From: Eucalyptus grandis
Lineage: Eukaryota; Streptophyta; Magnoliopsida; Myrtales; Myrtaceae
NCBI RefSeq assembly: GCF_016545825.1
Contig: NC_052618.1
Location: 48,306,196-48,370,195, forward strand
Length of the DNA: 64,000 nucleotides
Reading direction: 5' to 3'
Within the stretch, counting starts at the first letter, position 1, and each line of letters starts with the position of its first letter. Made by a program: the position numbers and the translations under genes. Under the pieces are notes generated by a model, which did not search any database, was not told where the DNA came from, and was given only the letters and a program-made list of their open reading frames with translations. Below, piece after piece: positions 46,982 to 59,744 of this stretch.

Positions 46982-49170
46982 TCACGTGCTCTCCTGGAAG
47001 TTCATTGACCGGCACAGCGCTGCGGGATTCGCTTGCAGCAACAGAGTCCTCCTGTCATTGAAGCTCTTGCCTTTCGCAATGGACTGAAAAGCCTGGGAGA
47101 AAAAACCGTCCGACTCCCCTGAATCAGAAACTCCGTCCAGTGCTTCCCTTGCCCCGATAATCGATTGCTTGGTAGTTGCTCTGCAATCATAGACATTCCC
47201 ATCTCGCGAATGCTTCCCTAGTATCATCAAACTTGGAGGACTAGTGCTCGCGTTGCTGTGGCTAAGTGAGGAGGGCAAGGAACCAGGCAGTGCATAAGCC
47301 CAATAACATTGTGGCGCTTGGTAAAATGAAACAGGGAAGCCTGGAGTAGATACAGCAGTTGGGGAGTTCCATTGAACAGAATCCAATGGAAAGCCTCGGT
47401 AATTGTGGGCTGCCGGTTCTGGTGCGCTACAGTTGCTTGCCTTCTCCGTTGAATTTGAAGCTGTCAAAGAAGATCCACACGAACGTTCGTCGCTGAAGTT
47501 ATCTAACCCCCTACCAGAACATGGAATTGCTCGTCCAGGATCAAGAAATCCGTTTATAGTACTTGGCACTGGAGCTGCAGATTGACCCCAATTAGGAGAA
47601 TCTGAACCGAACCTCAGGATGGTGGTTCCGGCGGTTTTCAAATCACCAGCACAATCAGCTCGAAGAGATTCAGGTACTCCCGTGTTGTGAAACAGTGCCA
47701 CCGTGGCTGCATAAGAATTCTTGCTCTTACGACGGCCAGCGCCAACAGGGATGTTCCTCATCGTTCCTCCGGCAGTCCAGTACCGTTGGCACTTTCTGCA
47801 GAGGTGCCTGGGCTGATTCAGGTTGTAGTTGTTGTAGTAACAGAACTTGGTATCCATGCTGTTGCATCGCGGGCACGGTAGTATCTTTTCAGGCTTCTTT
47901 AAAGTCGTTTCTCGTGAGATACTCGTTTCGCTCTCTTCTTTGTTCTGCGCAGAAGGGGGAGAAGTTTCTCTGCCCGTTTCATCTTTCTGGTTAATGATCG
48001 TTGATTCAGCAGAGTCTTTTGGGTTGTCCACCGCCCAACATGATATGCCTTCTTCATATTTGTCATTCATCGGTTCTCTTTCTGATAATGCCTAGCAATT
48101 TTAAAAGAGGTATGGAGGATCAGTACTTAGTATGTTGTAGAAACAGGAAACATCTACTAGGAAAAGATAGATCCTTCTTTGAGTAAACAAGACAAACAGA
48201 CAGCATTTGCAGTTGAATAATACGCTCGTAGCATTTTAAACTGCGTTTCCTGATCATTTCACTGCGAGCAAATTCATCTTCAGTGTAAAATCCATGTCCA
48301 GTTCAACGAATTCAGCAGGTTTGATAAGAAGCAGAATTGAACAGAGAACAAAGTTAGATGAAGAACAGCAGTCCGAGAGATTGACATTCAATGGCAACCA
48401 ACTCAATACTAGACAGTTGCTTTTTAAATGATAACGTAGTTTTGGTCGATTCATGGATTGTGAAGCCGCAACTTCATGAATTCAGGGGGATCACCAAGTG
48501 CTCCGATCATGTTAAATGAGAAGCAGCCAAGAATTGGTGGCGAATGCCCAGATAACAATAAGGAAGCTTATCAATAACCAAGAAACCGAACGAACTAGCA
48601 CCACAAGAAAAGGGTTATTTCCGGCCTCTATCCTGACCAATTTGCTCACGCACCGGAGCGAACTTATTACCGATCAATGGATCCCGACCAGTTCATATGC
48701 TGCGATCTTCATGAAATTGGACGCGCTCAACTCCATAAAAGAGATAAAAATGAATCGGAAACAGAGCTTACCCTCTAACGTTAGGACATACCAACCAACT
48801 AGAAGTCCAAGCATGCACCAATCCAGAAAGGCAGCATAGAAAAATTGAAGGGAGAGGAAATTTACGAGGATTGGAAAATCAAGTTCTTTCCTCGTTTCAA
48901 AAAGACCAACTATGAAGGAAAGCTAATTGAACTGTCAGTTACCAATACCTTGTCTCCGCGAGTCTCCCCTGCTTCTCTTCCACCTCTGTGTTCCTGCCAC
49001 GCAGCATCAGCAGAGACAGAGCCACCGCGATCCCAGGAGCCTGGACCTCCAGCTTCCGAAGCAAACTCTTTCCCACCTCCCCAGGACGGCTCATCAAGAA
49101 CGCCCCGCTTCTCCCGGAGACCAATCGTCTGCCCAAACAGCTTTATCGCGGCATCTTTCATCTCCAACAT
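46982..49170 (-). CDS. CDF5: Cyclic Dof factor (CDF5/CDF-type zinc finger)
   Basis: Two exons on the minus strand, 49170-48949 and 48091-46982, join in phase 0 to 443 residues. Exon 1 begins [16 protein letters not shown], the conserved N-terminal motif of CDF proteins, and ends at an AAG|GTATTG donor. Exon 2 follows ttgctag and starts [15 protein letters not shown]. The Dof domain has the zinc ligands C147, C150, C172 and C175 (CX2CX21CX2C) within [19 protein letters not shown] and [15 protein letters not shown]. Near the C-terminus are LGKHSRDG and [14 protein letters not shown], both typical of CDFs. The usual block between them (PKTLRIDDP...SSIW) is missing or strongly diverged. In Arabidopsis, CDFs bind AAAG sites, repress CONSTANS and FT, and are degraded through FKF1 and GIGANTEA. 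CDF5 also has an antisense RNA, FLORE. The assignment as CDF5 rests on the MYB105-CDF5-PHL8 gene order. CDF6 or another clade member is possible. Confidence 0.9.
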
Positions 49171-49900
49171 TCTCCTCGTTGCCACAGCTCTGCTCTGTTT
49201 TCTCTCTCTCTCTCTCTGGAGCAGTTCAAAAGGTCTCAGCAAAAGATTAGCCCACTGCCCGTCTCTCTGCTTTCTCTGTTTTCTCCACAGCGAAGCCGGG
49301 GGGGGGGTTCTTCTCTCTTTGTAGAAAAAGAGGCCCCTGCTGCGAGTGCAAGCTCATGTGGGAAGATGCCACATCAGAAACGGGGGGAATTTTCTGAGCC
49401 ACAAGTTCATGTGGCCTTTGAGATCTTTCATGCTGTTCGATTCCCCCACATCTCGCAAAAAGATAGTGCTCTTTTGTCCAACTTTTTCCCTTCCATGTCA
49501 TCTCCCCCACCCCTCTTCCCCCTCTCTCTCTCTCTCTCTTTCCCCCACTCCTTCCTCCTTTTGTCCCTTTCCGGAGCTCCTTTTCATCTGTTGACCGACT
49601 TCGTTTGCTCGAGGGCCCTTCCATTTTTACCTCTTTCATCTTTTGCTCCGTGCTTCACTTGGGATGTGTGGTTCGATTGTCCGGAAACGCGACAGCCTCG
49701 AAGTTTGCTACGAACGGAAACCATGTTTTCGAGAATGACGATGAAAACAGAAAGATCGCTCCGAATTGCGTTTCAATGATTACTTGAGACACGGAAAAAA
49801 GCAAGAATTTTTTTGTTCTCCTCGGCTTAAAAGGTCATAGTTTGCAAGGATAATTATTGTTTGGCCGAAAAAGAAATATGGGTATATCTATCTATGCAAC
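49171..49900 (-). promoter_or_regulatory. CDF leader and proximal promoter
   Basis: GA/CT microsatellites at about 49200-49222 and 49524-49541 mark the leader of the minus-strand CDF gene. The plus-strand frame at 48988-49779 runs antisense to exon 1 and this leader and shows no domain. A poly-G run of nine lies at about 49300-49308. Confidence 0.4.
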
Positions 49901-50500
49901 CACCTCTCGCGAAAACGTCATATTTAGGCAATTTTTTTTTGGGGTCCAAATATGAAACCGGCCGAATAGACTAATAAGACCTATGTCAAAATGGTACGAT
50001 AGGTTCAACTTGATTTTATATGGACTTGGCGATTATGATGAACTTCTGTACATATCAAAATAAACACCATTATAATAACTTTGGTTATTTGTGGACGATG
50101 TCCTCATTTGTGATTATAACCTCCATTCTATCTCTTTTCTTTTTTTCCCAAATGATCTTTATGCCGTGTCCATCATTTAATTAGCATGAGGCATCGACCA
50201 ATTTCAATTGATTTACTTTGGTCCGAAGAAAGACATTCTCACCTTGTAATCATGTCATACTATATTTAAGTTGAGAGAAATTGACGTCCGCACCTATTTT
50301 AGTCTCACATGAACCGTCAAATCATTTAAAACCTACTTGGTTGGATGGATATGAACCGAGCTCATATCCATGTTTAGATGATAACTTTTCCAAGTTTAAT
50401 CCTTTCTAAATGAATTTTCAAGTAACATAAATCTGTATACTCATATTACACAATCATATTTGTTTCTCTCTCTCTCTCTTTCCATTATCAAAAAGATATT
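49901..50500. other. Intergenic AT-rich DNA
   Basis: No gene or clear repeat, apart from a short CT run at about 50466-50480. Confidence 0.4.
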
Positions 50501-50870
50501 CATATCATGTTTAGTTTCTAAGTTACATTACATCGTTGTCATGTAAAGAAAGTAATGGATTGAAGAATCAAACACGAATATTAAAAGTTCACAACACGAT
50601 GAGGACCAAAACTTATAGACTAAATAAACATATCATGTTTAGTTTATAAGTTACATTACATTGTTGTCACATAAAGAAATTAACGGATCGAAGATTTGAA
50701 CACGAACATTAAAAGTCCACAACACGATAAGGACGAAAACTTAGAGACCAAACATATCATATTTCCTCTATAAGTTACATTACATCGTTGTCACATAAAG
50801 AATGTAACGGATTGAATAATTGAACACGAACATTAAAAGTCCACAACACGATAGGGACTAAAACTTGGAG
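50501..50870. repeat. Three-copy tandem repeat of about 125 bp
   Basis: Units begin with catatcat at 50501, 50629 and 50753 (periods 128 and 124). Shared landmarks in each are aagttacattacatcgttgtc (the middle copy has attg), cgaa(c/t)attaaaagt(t/c)cacaacacga and aaaactta/aaacttgg. Copies differ at about one base in ten. No coding capacity. Origin unknown. Confidence 0.9.
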
Positions 50871-52936
50871 AAAGCATAATTAGTGGCTGCAATCACCTGG
50901 AAAATCATGGGCAGATAAATTCCATATCCATAAAGAGAAAAAAGTTAGATGAAATCCGGTGGACGATTTGTCGGAGCGACAGCTAATGGCAAGTTGCCAG
51001 GTGGGCTCGGCCGGTGGGACCCTGGAGGCCTTCCTTCTAGCTAGTGGTGTGGAGGGCGTGCTGGCTCTGCTTTCCTAGTGAGGGATTTTGAGCACTTGCT
51101 TGAGTGACTGACACGTTTCGCCTCCTCCACGGGGGGAGAGAGAGAGAGTTGTGATGATCTTCCAGCGCGACTTTTACTCATTTACCCCCCCAAAAAGAAG
51201 GCAAAAAGGTAAACGATGAATGACGTGTACATTCGCGGTCGACATAGGATTTCTTTTTCTTTTTCTTTTTTTGTCAAAGTCGACATAGGATTTCGGTTGG
51301 TGGCAATCCCACGGCTCGATAGGCCCATCCATCATCGTCCGATGGGCCTAATGTTTTTAAAAGACCCTGATTCTAACTTTACTTCTTATCTTAATTTTAA
51401 GTTATTTCTTATCTTAATTTTAAGTTATTTTTTCCCATAAGAAGCTCATAACTTTAACTCCAGTTCCAATCTATTCAATTTTTCTTTGCTTCATACAAAA
51501 ACCCACAAACTTTTACTTGAGGCCTAATTTTGTGTCCGTTAACCCTCTATCCATAATTTATTTTGACAAACGAAAGATGGAAAATTTCCGAGTGTGAGCT
51601 GTATGAGTGTCTCGATCCAAGCGTCTTGAGTGCATACTCTCTAATCACGAGAGATGAAAGACTCCTAAGCAAAGCATGAGAGATAGAAGACTGAACACAA
51701 AATTGAAGATTCTTGAGCGAGATTGGAAGGAAGACTCTTTTAATAGTAAAGACAATTGACGAAAACAGACCCTAATTGCTCTAGTTTTGACCAAATTTCA
51801 GATTGAAGAAGACATCGTTTGGGTTGATGTGGAAATTCATATCCAAAAGACGTCTTTTTGGATTTGAAATTTGAGAAAAAAAACGAGAGTAATGACATGA
51901 GAATGCCACATTAATAAAGGCAATTTTGAACGGAGGAATAATGAAGATAGATAGAGGATTCAAGTAAAAGTTCGTGGCTTTTTGTGTGATGAAACAAAAA
52001 TTTAGGTAGAATTGAGACTTGACTTAAAGTTGGTGTTTTTTATAAGACAAAATAAACATGGAGGATAGAATTGAGAGTTGAACAAAAGCTGGCAATCTTT
52101 CAGAGACAAAAAAGAGAGTCTAAAGTAGAATCGACCCAATTGAGACTGCAATTAATGTTGGGGTCTTTTGAGGGTATTAGACTGATCTTAGAGCACAACT
52201 TACTCATTCACCCCAAAAAAGGGTAAAAAGAAAGGAGAATTGACATGTACATTTTCGACTGAAGAATGATTCCAGTTACACCCGATTGCCGCCTTGGCAA
52301 TCTGACAACTCGGTAGGTCCCTCCATCCATCAATGTCTGGCAGGCTTCTCCAAATTGCTCGTCCTATTACTTCAGTCGGGGCTTGGAAAGTCTAAATGGT
52401 ACATCGGATTAGTTTGGACATATGGTCATTTTTAAAGGGTCGGGATCAGTTTGATTGGATCGGACGATGACATATCTATTCCAAGTAGTTTTTATTGGAC
52501 GAGTAGACTTTGGGGTCGGCCCCGAGAAATGAGCTTGAAAAAATTCGTGAGGCGTGGCTTTACGAAAGAGTTGTTAGAAAGCATGGGTTTAGATGATAAT
52601 GGAGCGAAAAACAACAATTCTCGATCATCAACTTTTCTTTTGGTAGTGTCAAGCGGAAAGCGACATTAAGTGGAACAACATTAAGCGACAAGCGCATCAT
52701 CAGAAGAGAAGGATGTTGCGAGGCTTTATGATATACAACATTATCTCGATCCATCTTTAACCTCGCTATCATCCAATTTCATGATAATCAGGTGCCTTTG
52801 AAATTCGAGCCTAATATCACTTGGATTCGGTTGTCGTGAATTTCGCCACTCATTTCAAAGAATGACAATCGTCGTTCGATGGCCCCTTTGAGAATTACAT
52901 AGTGATTTAAGGATAGAGACCTTTTGTCCTCATTGG
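50871..52936. other. Intergenic DNA
   Basis: AT-rich. A 22-bp direct repeat (ttatcttaattttaagttat) occurs twice in a row at about 51387-51430. Open frames here are short and featureless. No gene recognised. Confidence 0.4.
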
Positions 52937-53613
52937 CTATGTAGCACCGACACGGACAAGCGACACGCGACACGACACGACACGTCGACACGTCATTTCT
53001 TAAAAATAAAGAATTTCGACACGTTCCAACACGTTATATATTAATATATTTTTATATATAAATACATAAATAATAATAATAATAATAACCTAGAATTAAT
53101 TTACACGAAAAATATTAAATAATATCATTCATTATTTTAATTTGTCACAATAATACATAAAACTTAGAGGAAAAAACATTGTTTAAAGAAAAATGCTGAA
53201 ATGATATTTTTAAATTTATTTATTTATCATATATAGCATTTTTTATTACTTCTTTCATAGTAAAAGACTTTTTAAAAACTAAAACAATTCTAAAAAAACA
53301 ACTGAAAAAAAAAAAATTTGACCCCGTGCGTTTATATTTATAGCATTTTTATTACTTCTTTTATTACTTCTTTGTGTATATTTATATTTTGACCCCACAA
53401 GTATTATAAATTTTTAAAATTGACCCCGTGCGTGTCGGAATCGCGTGTTGGAATTCTGGACTCGCGTGTCGGAGAATGTCGGAGAGAGTTGACCACGTGT
53501 CGGATTTTTTGACACTCGTTGACCGCGTGTCGGGATGTGTTGGAGTGTGTTGGACACGTGTCAGAGTGTCGGATACGACACGAAAGTTTTCGGAGGGTGT
53601 CCGTGCTACATAG
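52937..53613. mobile_element. hAT-like element with dense subterminal motifs
   Basis: The perfect octamer CTCATTGG flanks the element at 52929-52936 and 53614-53621. The left end is CTATGTAGCACCGACACGG, and the right end read inward is CTATGTAGCACGGACACCC. The subterminal regions are packed with one motif in opposite orientation. On the left are repeated cgacacg-type copies (52946-53035), and on the right repeated cgtgtcgga-type copies (about 53428-53575). The centre is AT-rich and non-coding. The 8-bp duplication, the TIRs and the motif clusters fit a non-autonomous hAT element of 677 bp. Confidence 0.88.
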
Positions 53614-53621
53614 CTCATTGG

Positions 53622-56600
53622 TGCTCGCATACGGTGTTTCTATCGTCTTAACTGTTAATTCATATGAAAATGCGAGTCATGAAACCGTCTGAGCATACTT
53701 ACCTCAGTGTTAAAAGTTACGAGTCCTTGCAGTAATTTTTAGCAAACTCCTTATATATAATTCATGTAGTTCCTTAGTACCTAAAATGTTAGCTCTTAAA
53801 TAAATCAGGGAATTGTATAAGCAGTTTGGCCCAATACGGCCTTGTGGGGTTTGGAAATTCCTCCTATAAGTATAAATCCATCAAAGGCAGAAAAGAACTA
53901 AATCTTGAAAGCGAATGGCCCAATAGGGAAAGCCCTATTCCTGAATAAGACCAAAATAGAGAGAGAGAAAAAGAGTGTCTCTTTTGATTTTTATGACAAA
54001 ATCCACTTTAGTAGGTCAAAACGAAATCCGGCGAAACCCGAGCCATAACTCAAGCATGTAGCCCAAACATCATGCTCACAGGATGATAATTTGGACGGGA
54101 TGATACCTGTAAAATGCGTTTTAGATTTTATGTGAAGAGCAACGTTAGATATATTAATATTATTTTTTAAGATTGGTTTATTACATGATGCGCTGGACTA
54201 TGATTAGCCTTTTTAATAAGTATGCCATTTCGGAGAATTGATCACAGTCCGACACATTGATGAACAATTTTTTATTTTTCAATAGACTAAGGGTAAAATT
54301 TCTCTTATTTGGGTGAAAAAGGTCAACAGATAGAAACAGACAATCATTGGAACATGGCTCGAATCAGCATCTCCATCTATAAACGGTCTCTCTACTCCAC
54401 ATAAATTGTAAATTCCACTTTGGTTGACCAATATTTCACTAGTGTAGAGGGAGAGTCTTTCTTTATTTAATTTAGTTTTCACAGGGGATTTTTTTCTTTT
54501 TTGGCTTTCCTGTCCTCCGCACTCTTTTGCTTTTGTCCTATTCTTTTCTCTTTTGCATATTGATTTCTCCTCTTTTTTTTCCACTAGCTTTTTAAAAAAA
54601 AAAAAAAAAATATTTACAAGTAATAAAAACAACACAAAATTGTTTGGCAACATTCTTGAAGAATATTTGGCAAAATTGAAACTGGTCTGTTATATTGGTG
54701 ATTTTTGGCGAAAATTGCCCTGAAATACTACATTAGACTTTCATGCAAAGATTGATGACTAATGATTGATTGGGTAATTTTTCTTAAATTAATGCGACGA
54801 AAAGCTAATGATACCAGCATGTAACTAAATATCATTGTACCGGCAAGACATATCATCCCCTGAAACTTTTCATGAATCAAAAAGCTTCGACAAACGTGAA
54901 TAACGTGTGTAGTGGACTCAAATCAGAAATTTACGAAACCACCTTGGGATTAACCGAGGTTGGTTGTAAACCACTACTAAGCTTCCATTTCCTTTCTGCT
55001 TAGATTCTTCTCCGGGTGTCACATTTACTGAGGATTGATTGATTTTACTTCTGTCCATGTTGAGTGGACTCAATGATTTGATAACTTCTATCTACTTTGA
55101 AGCGTGGGTGGCAAAGAAAATCATGGCGGTTGTTCCCCTTTGTTGGCTTGATGGGAAAGATGAAGAAAGGAAAAAAAAGAAAAGACAAGAAAAGAAAAGA
55201 AAATCGAAAAGAAAGAAAGAAAGCGATTTCTAAGAATCTTATTGCAATTATTATGCACATACCAACCAATTTCTCAGATTCCAAATGCACGATCATCTTT
55301 CTGGCATCCAATAGAGCAGCGGATTTCTAAATATGATGAAGGGAATCTTATTAGTTTCGAGCGGAGGTTTTGCTCAATTAGTCTTAAATTTATTATACAA
55401 AATATTAATTTAATCTTAAATTTTTTGATTTTACCAATTAAATCTTAAATTTTTGCACGAAATATTAATAGACTTTTTCCGGTCGATTTTCCTCTGAAAA
55501 CCACTGACGTGGGGGCGTGCTGATAGGTTTATAATGATTGGACAATTTCCCGGCTTGAGTGGGTATCCGAGATATGTTGATGTTCAAAGGGAGAAAAAAA
55601 AAATTTCATGGTGTAACACACGACGAACCAATTACGTCGGCAAGGCAAATTTGGCCTAAATAATTGGAGGGGGAATATTTGTGCATGATACTATTTTGTC
55701 CCCATTCAGTGGGATCGTGGGGTCGGTGAGAAGGATGTTTCTCCCCTCAGTACAGACTCCAAAGACGTTGCACATCACATGATGAAGCAGACAATGTGGC
55801 CATTTCTGATGATCTGACACTCGTCGGGGAATATTATTCGGAAAATCGCACCACTCCCCGCAAAAAAATCAGAGTTTAATCCCCTCGAAGCTCATCATGG
55901 ACCATTTACTCCAACTAATCATGTCATTTTGACACTGAGATTAGAGGCAAATATAATTTCGTGATATGATGTTATCGTTAGGTTTTGTCATATCAGATAA
56001 TGTTTATTTTTGTTAATCGAGTGATGTACTCGCGTCGTTTACTATAATCAAAGTTTCTTTTTCTAAGCAGAAATTGATGGCTTGAGGTGATTCGATGTTG
56101 TGATTGTTGTCATTACCGTTGAAACATCATTTTCTTTCCGTTCAGAGGATCAGAAATTTGCACGTAGTGGATTTGTGATGATACCAGAAAACCCTAGTCC
56201 CATGATTGGAAACCAATGACTCTCTCCACTTGCCACCCTCACCAAACTCCTCAAACGAGTTGCCTCTTGAATGATTCTTGATCTCTTAGATCAGAGATCG
56301 CCAACCACGGTCACCGGTGATCTCGAGCTTCCGCATTGTCGACGGTGTCGGGATAGCCAGTGGGGAGAGATCCGAGTGCGCAAACGACGAGAGTATTTCC
56401 ATCCCTACTCCTCGTGGGTACGCCATGCTATTGCTTCTCTAACCCTAACACAGCAAACCCTCCAGGGCGACCCTGGCGAGCTTTCCTCACGGTGACATGA
56501 AGCTCACGTCACTATCGAGCGGCAGGCGTAAAATCACCCCGCGAAATCTTATATATATATCCATGTGTAAAAAAAGCACTAGGATTTCAATTATATTCTT

Positions 56601-57257
56601 TCTAGGGAGATGGTGACCGCTTCCCTTTCGTGTCTCGCTTTTGCCCTGATTCCCTGAGGCCACTATATTCTTCTCCATCTCCCTTCTTTTTCCTTGCCTT
56701 TGGACTTGTGCGTGGAGAGAGAATAATATGTGCAATCGATGAGGGGAGCAACTTTCCTTTTTTCTCTCTCTAGTTTTTAGATGACTTTTGATTCACCAGA
56801 CCTTCTCCCAACCCACGAAAGAAATAAAATAAAAATAAAAATAAAATAAGAAGAGAGGGCAGGGGCAGGGGGGGCCATTAGGGCATCATCCTAGAATCTA
56901 CTTTACTCGTTATGGAATATATTAAAGCAAAGAAAAGAGAGAGCTTCAAGTACAGCCAGCAGCAGCCTGATGAAAAGAGAAATTGTGTTCTTCACTTGCG
57001 CCCCTTACCTTTTCCTGTTTTTTCAAAGTTTTAGGGGCCACAAGACGAATGCATACTCGTCGATAATTTCTTATATTCCTTTCTTTGGAGTGCGGATTTC
57101 AGTTTGGCCAAAAGGGTGGTGAGGATTTTTATCACCTCGATCTTATGGAAGAAGAAATGGACCGCGCATATATGCAGGATATGCTTATCAGTTCCTAAAG
57201 GAGTTTTGTTCTCTAGGTCCTTTTCCCTTGTGGAAGGGTAAGATGAAGTAGAAAGAG
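53622..57257. other. Intergenic DNA without recognisable genes
   Basis: Includes a poly-T/poly-A segment (54550-54610), an A/G-rich tract (55150-55225), and a block at 55375-55500 with 'cttaaattttt' repeats related to the inverted-repeat family at 57258 and 59745. The open frame at 56271-56495 has no known domain. Confidence 0.4.
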
Positions 57258-57823
57258 GGAAAATTGTCCAAAAGATCCTAAATCTATTGCATGACGGCTA
57301 ATTCAATCTTTAAACAATCAATTATGTTAATTTAGTTATAAACCTTTTGACAATAAATTGCTGACATGGTGATCTACCAATTGTCGGGCCTCACTAATGA
57401 TTGGTGGAGATGGCCACTGGTGAGAGCCTTGACGCCCTCGCTTGAGCTGGGGCTGACGAAGGTAGCAACCTTTGTTGACCATTGTCGTGGCTTAGGATGG
57501 CTGATGGAGAGAAAAAAAAACATAAAAGAAAAAGAAAAGGAGAAAAAGAAAGACAAGAAGAAATTTTTTAGAAAATTTTGAAAATTGAAAGTTGTCCATG
57601 TTAGCATTAGCCGTAGTGCATCAGACTATTGTCGCTAATTAGATTGCCACATTAATGATTTTTGATCAAAATTAACTGGAATAATTAAATTGACAAATCA
57701 TAAAAAACTTCATATCTAAATTGGTATATTTAAAAAGTTTAGAATTAAATTAGCTCGATTAAAAGGTTTATGATTGTATTAGCCATTGTATAATAGGTTT
57801 AGGATTTTTTGGACAATTTTTTC
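57258..57823. mobile_element. Inverted-repeat (foldback-like) element, copy 1
   Basis: The left arm aaaattgtccaaaagatcct is matched, read inward from the right, by aaaaattgtccaaaaaatcc. Similarity continues through 'ctaaacctattgtacgacggctaattcaatc' type sequence for at least 55 bases on each side. The centre (57370-57510) is GC-richer. Short units of the form 'aggtttaggattgaattggc' repeat within the arms. Target duplication not determined. Confidence 0.7.
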
Positions 57824-59744
57824 TAATAGAAAAAAAGTTGAGAGGCTATAAAGTCTAGAAGCTTGTTGCAAAAACTGGAATGCTAGGTGTCAGGTAAGGA
57901 GTATTGAGTCACTAGAAGCTTGTTGCAGAAAGTTTCTAAAAAATTCGCCATTGAAGTCTAGAAGTCGATCACGGCGATAAAGTCTAGATATCCATAGTCC
58001 AAAGCACCATCAATGAAACTGTCCCAAATGAATGAACTAATGAGGTATTTAAAGGGAGAAGATATGATGGTAAGCCGAATGGATCATACCGTGTCATAAT
58101 CTTGATATACAGAATGGTTGGTGGATAAGTGACCGCATGTCGGGTGGACAAGAACCAATGATACTTGCCTCGCGTAAGGAGGGCATGAACTAACGCCGCA
58201 TGTTAGAGTGACACAAGCCAACATCAACCCTGCTATAAAGTACTAGGGAATAGGATCAAATTCTGTAGTCCTTCAAATAAAAGGACTAGGGAACAGGTCA
58301 AACCATCTCTAATGAGTCATACCAAAGTTCACCAAATCAAAACTCTTTAAAATATCCTAATTGAGCAGAAATAATCAAGATTGTGCCACCAATTCTAAGG
58401 GCTCCCTACATATAGCAATGCTCTCTAGAACAAGGCTCCAATAAATACCTAAGCAAAAGATATTTGTCAGTAGATTCAGATAATTAGCGCAGAAAATTGT
58501 AAATTCTTTTTCATAAATATAAAATGATCAAATTATGCTCCTACACTGCTCATCCGTTTGTCTCAATTCTCTTTGTCATATTTTGGGCAACAATATTCCT
58601 TTCTTACGAGGCCAACAACCTGATAGAATCCTGAAAGCTCATCAAATGGAAAGAAAATGTGGAATAAGACCCATGTGGCTTTTGTATCGTGCCAAATCAT
58701 TCATTTCGAGACTTAGACTAGATAGTGACTATGTTTATTACTGAATAACCCTATTTGGTCGGTTGAAGTTTTATCTGCTTGCATGCTCACTTCTATCTAA
58801 TCCATATCGTATGAAAGACGACATTCAATCAAAATTATTTGCCTCTTCTCAATGATACAAAATACAGAAAACAACAAGAGATTGTAATTATCTTTTCAGT
58901 GGTGTGATATGATGCGACAATTTGTCCTAAATACAGATCTTGAATGGACTCCAACATGACCACATACTTGCAATCAACTTCAGAACAACACAGGATACAG
59001 CTAGGGAAACATACTAATGAATGTAGCAGACCGAGCGAATGAATGGCACTGAGAAGGCAGTGCTTTTGAGGGTGGGGTGGGAGTGATCAATCATTGGATT
59101 TTGATTCCGGCGATCAACACGACAACAGCTATCGGCCGCAACCCAAAGAAAACCCTTAAAGATCGATCTGATCAATTTGACTTTTACACGATCATTTGCT
59201 GGCCAATGACATGTATTTATCTTCTTTTTCCCGCCCCTTTTCCCTTGGGTGGAAATTTCTTTTGCTCGGCCGGATCCTCTCCTTGTTGTGGAATACAGGC
59301 TAAAAAAGCTCATGCACTCCCTCTTCCTCTTCCCCTTTGGAATATGTTTCTTTTTCATAATTCACCTCTTTGATTGCATTACTATATGACAGAGAAAGTG
59401 GAAAAGCCATAGAACTTGTGCCTTTTTGTCACTTCATGGAGTGGGGCTCCTTCCAGTCTCTAATCTAGTTAAGATTGTGAGATCATCCTCTGTACATCTA
59501 ATTTTTAAAACCATGCGGGAGTCATTAAGAACGTCGTCTCTTTTAGGAAAAGGATCAGCCAAATAATTTGAGATTTTGTAAATTTAATGCGTATATCTCA
59601 ATGTAAAAAAAGAAAGAAAAGGATTTATCACATCGATTGAACTGCTATGTTCACTTGGCTCACCATCAAGCATTTGAATAGGGGCCACTTTGATCATACT
59701 TCACTTTGTTGGAATACCTTACTTAGGAAAAACCACATTCACCA
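57824..59744. other. Intergenic DNA
   Basis: No recognisable gene or well-bounded repeat. The open frames at 58535-58744 and 59014-59373 have no domain that I know. Confidence 0.4.

Noticed and set aside
48988..49779. 263-codon plus-strand frame over the CDF first exon and leader
   Set aside because: Serine/leucine/phenylalanine-rich translation of CT-rich leader sequence antisense to a well-supported exon, with no domain.
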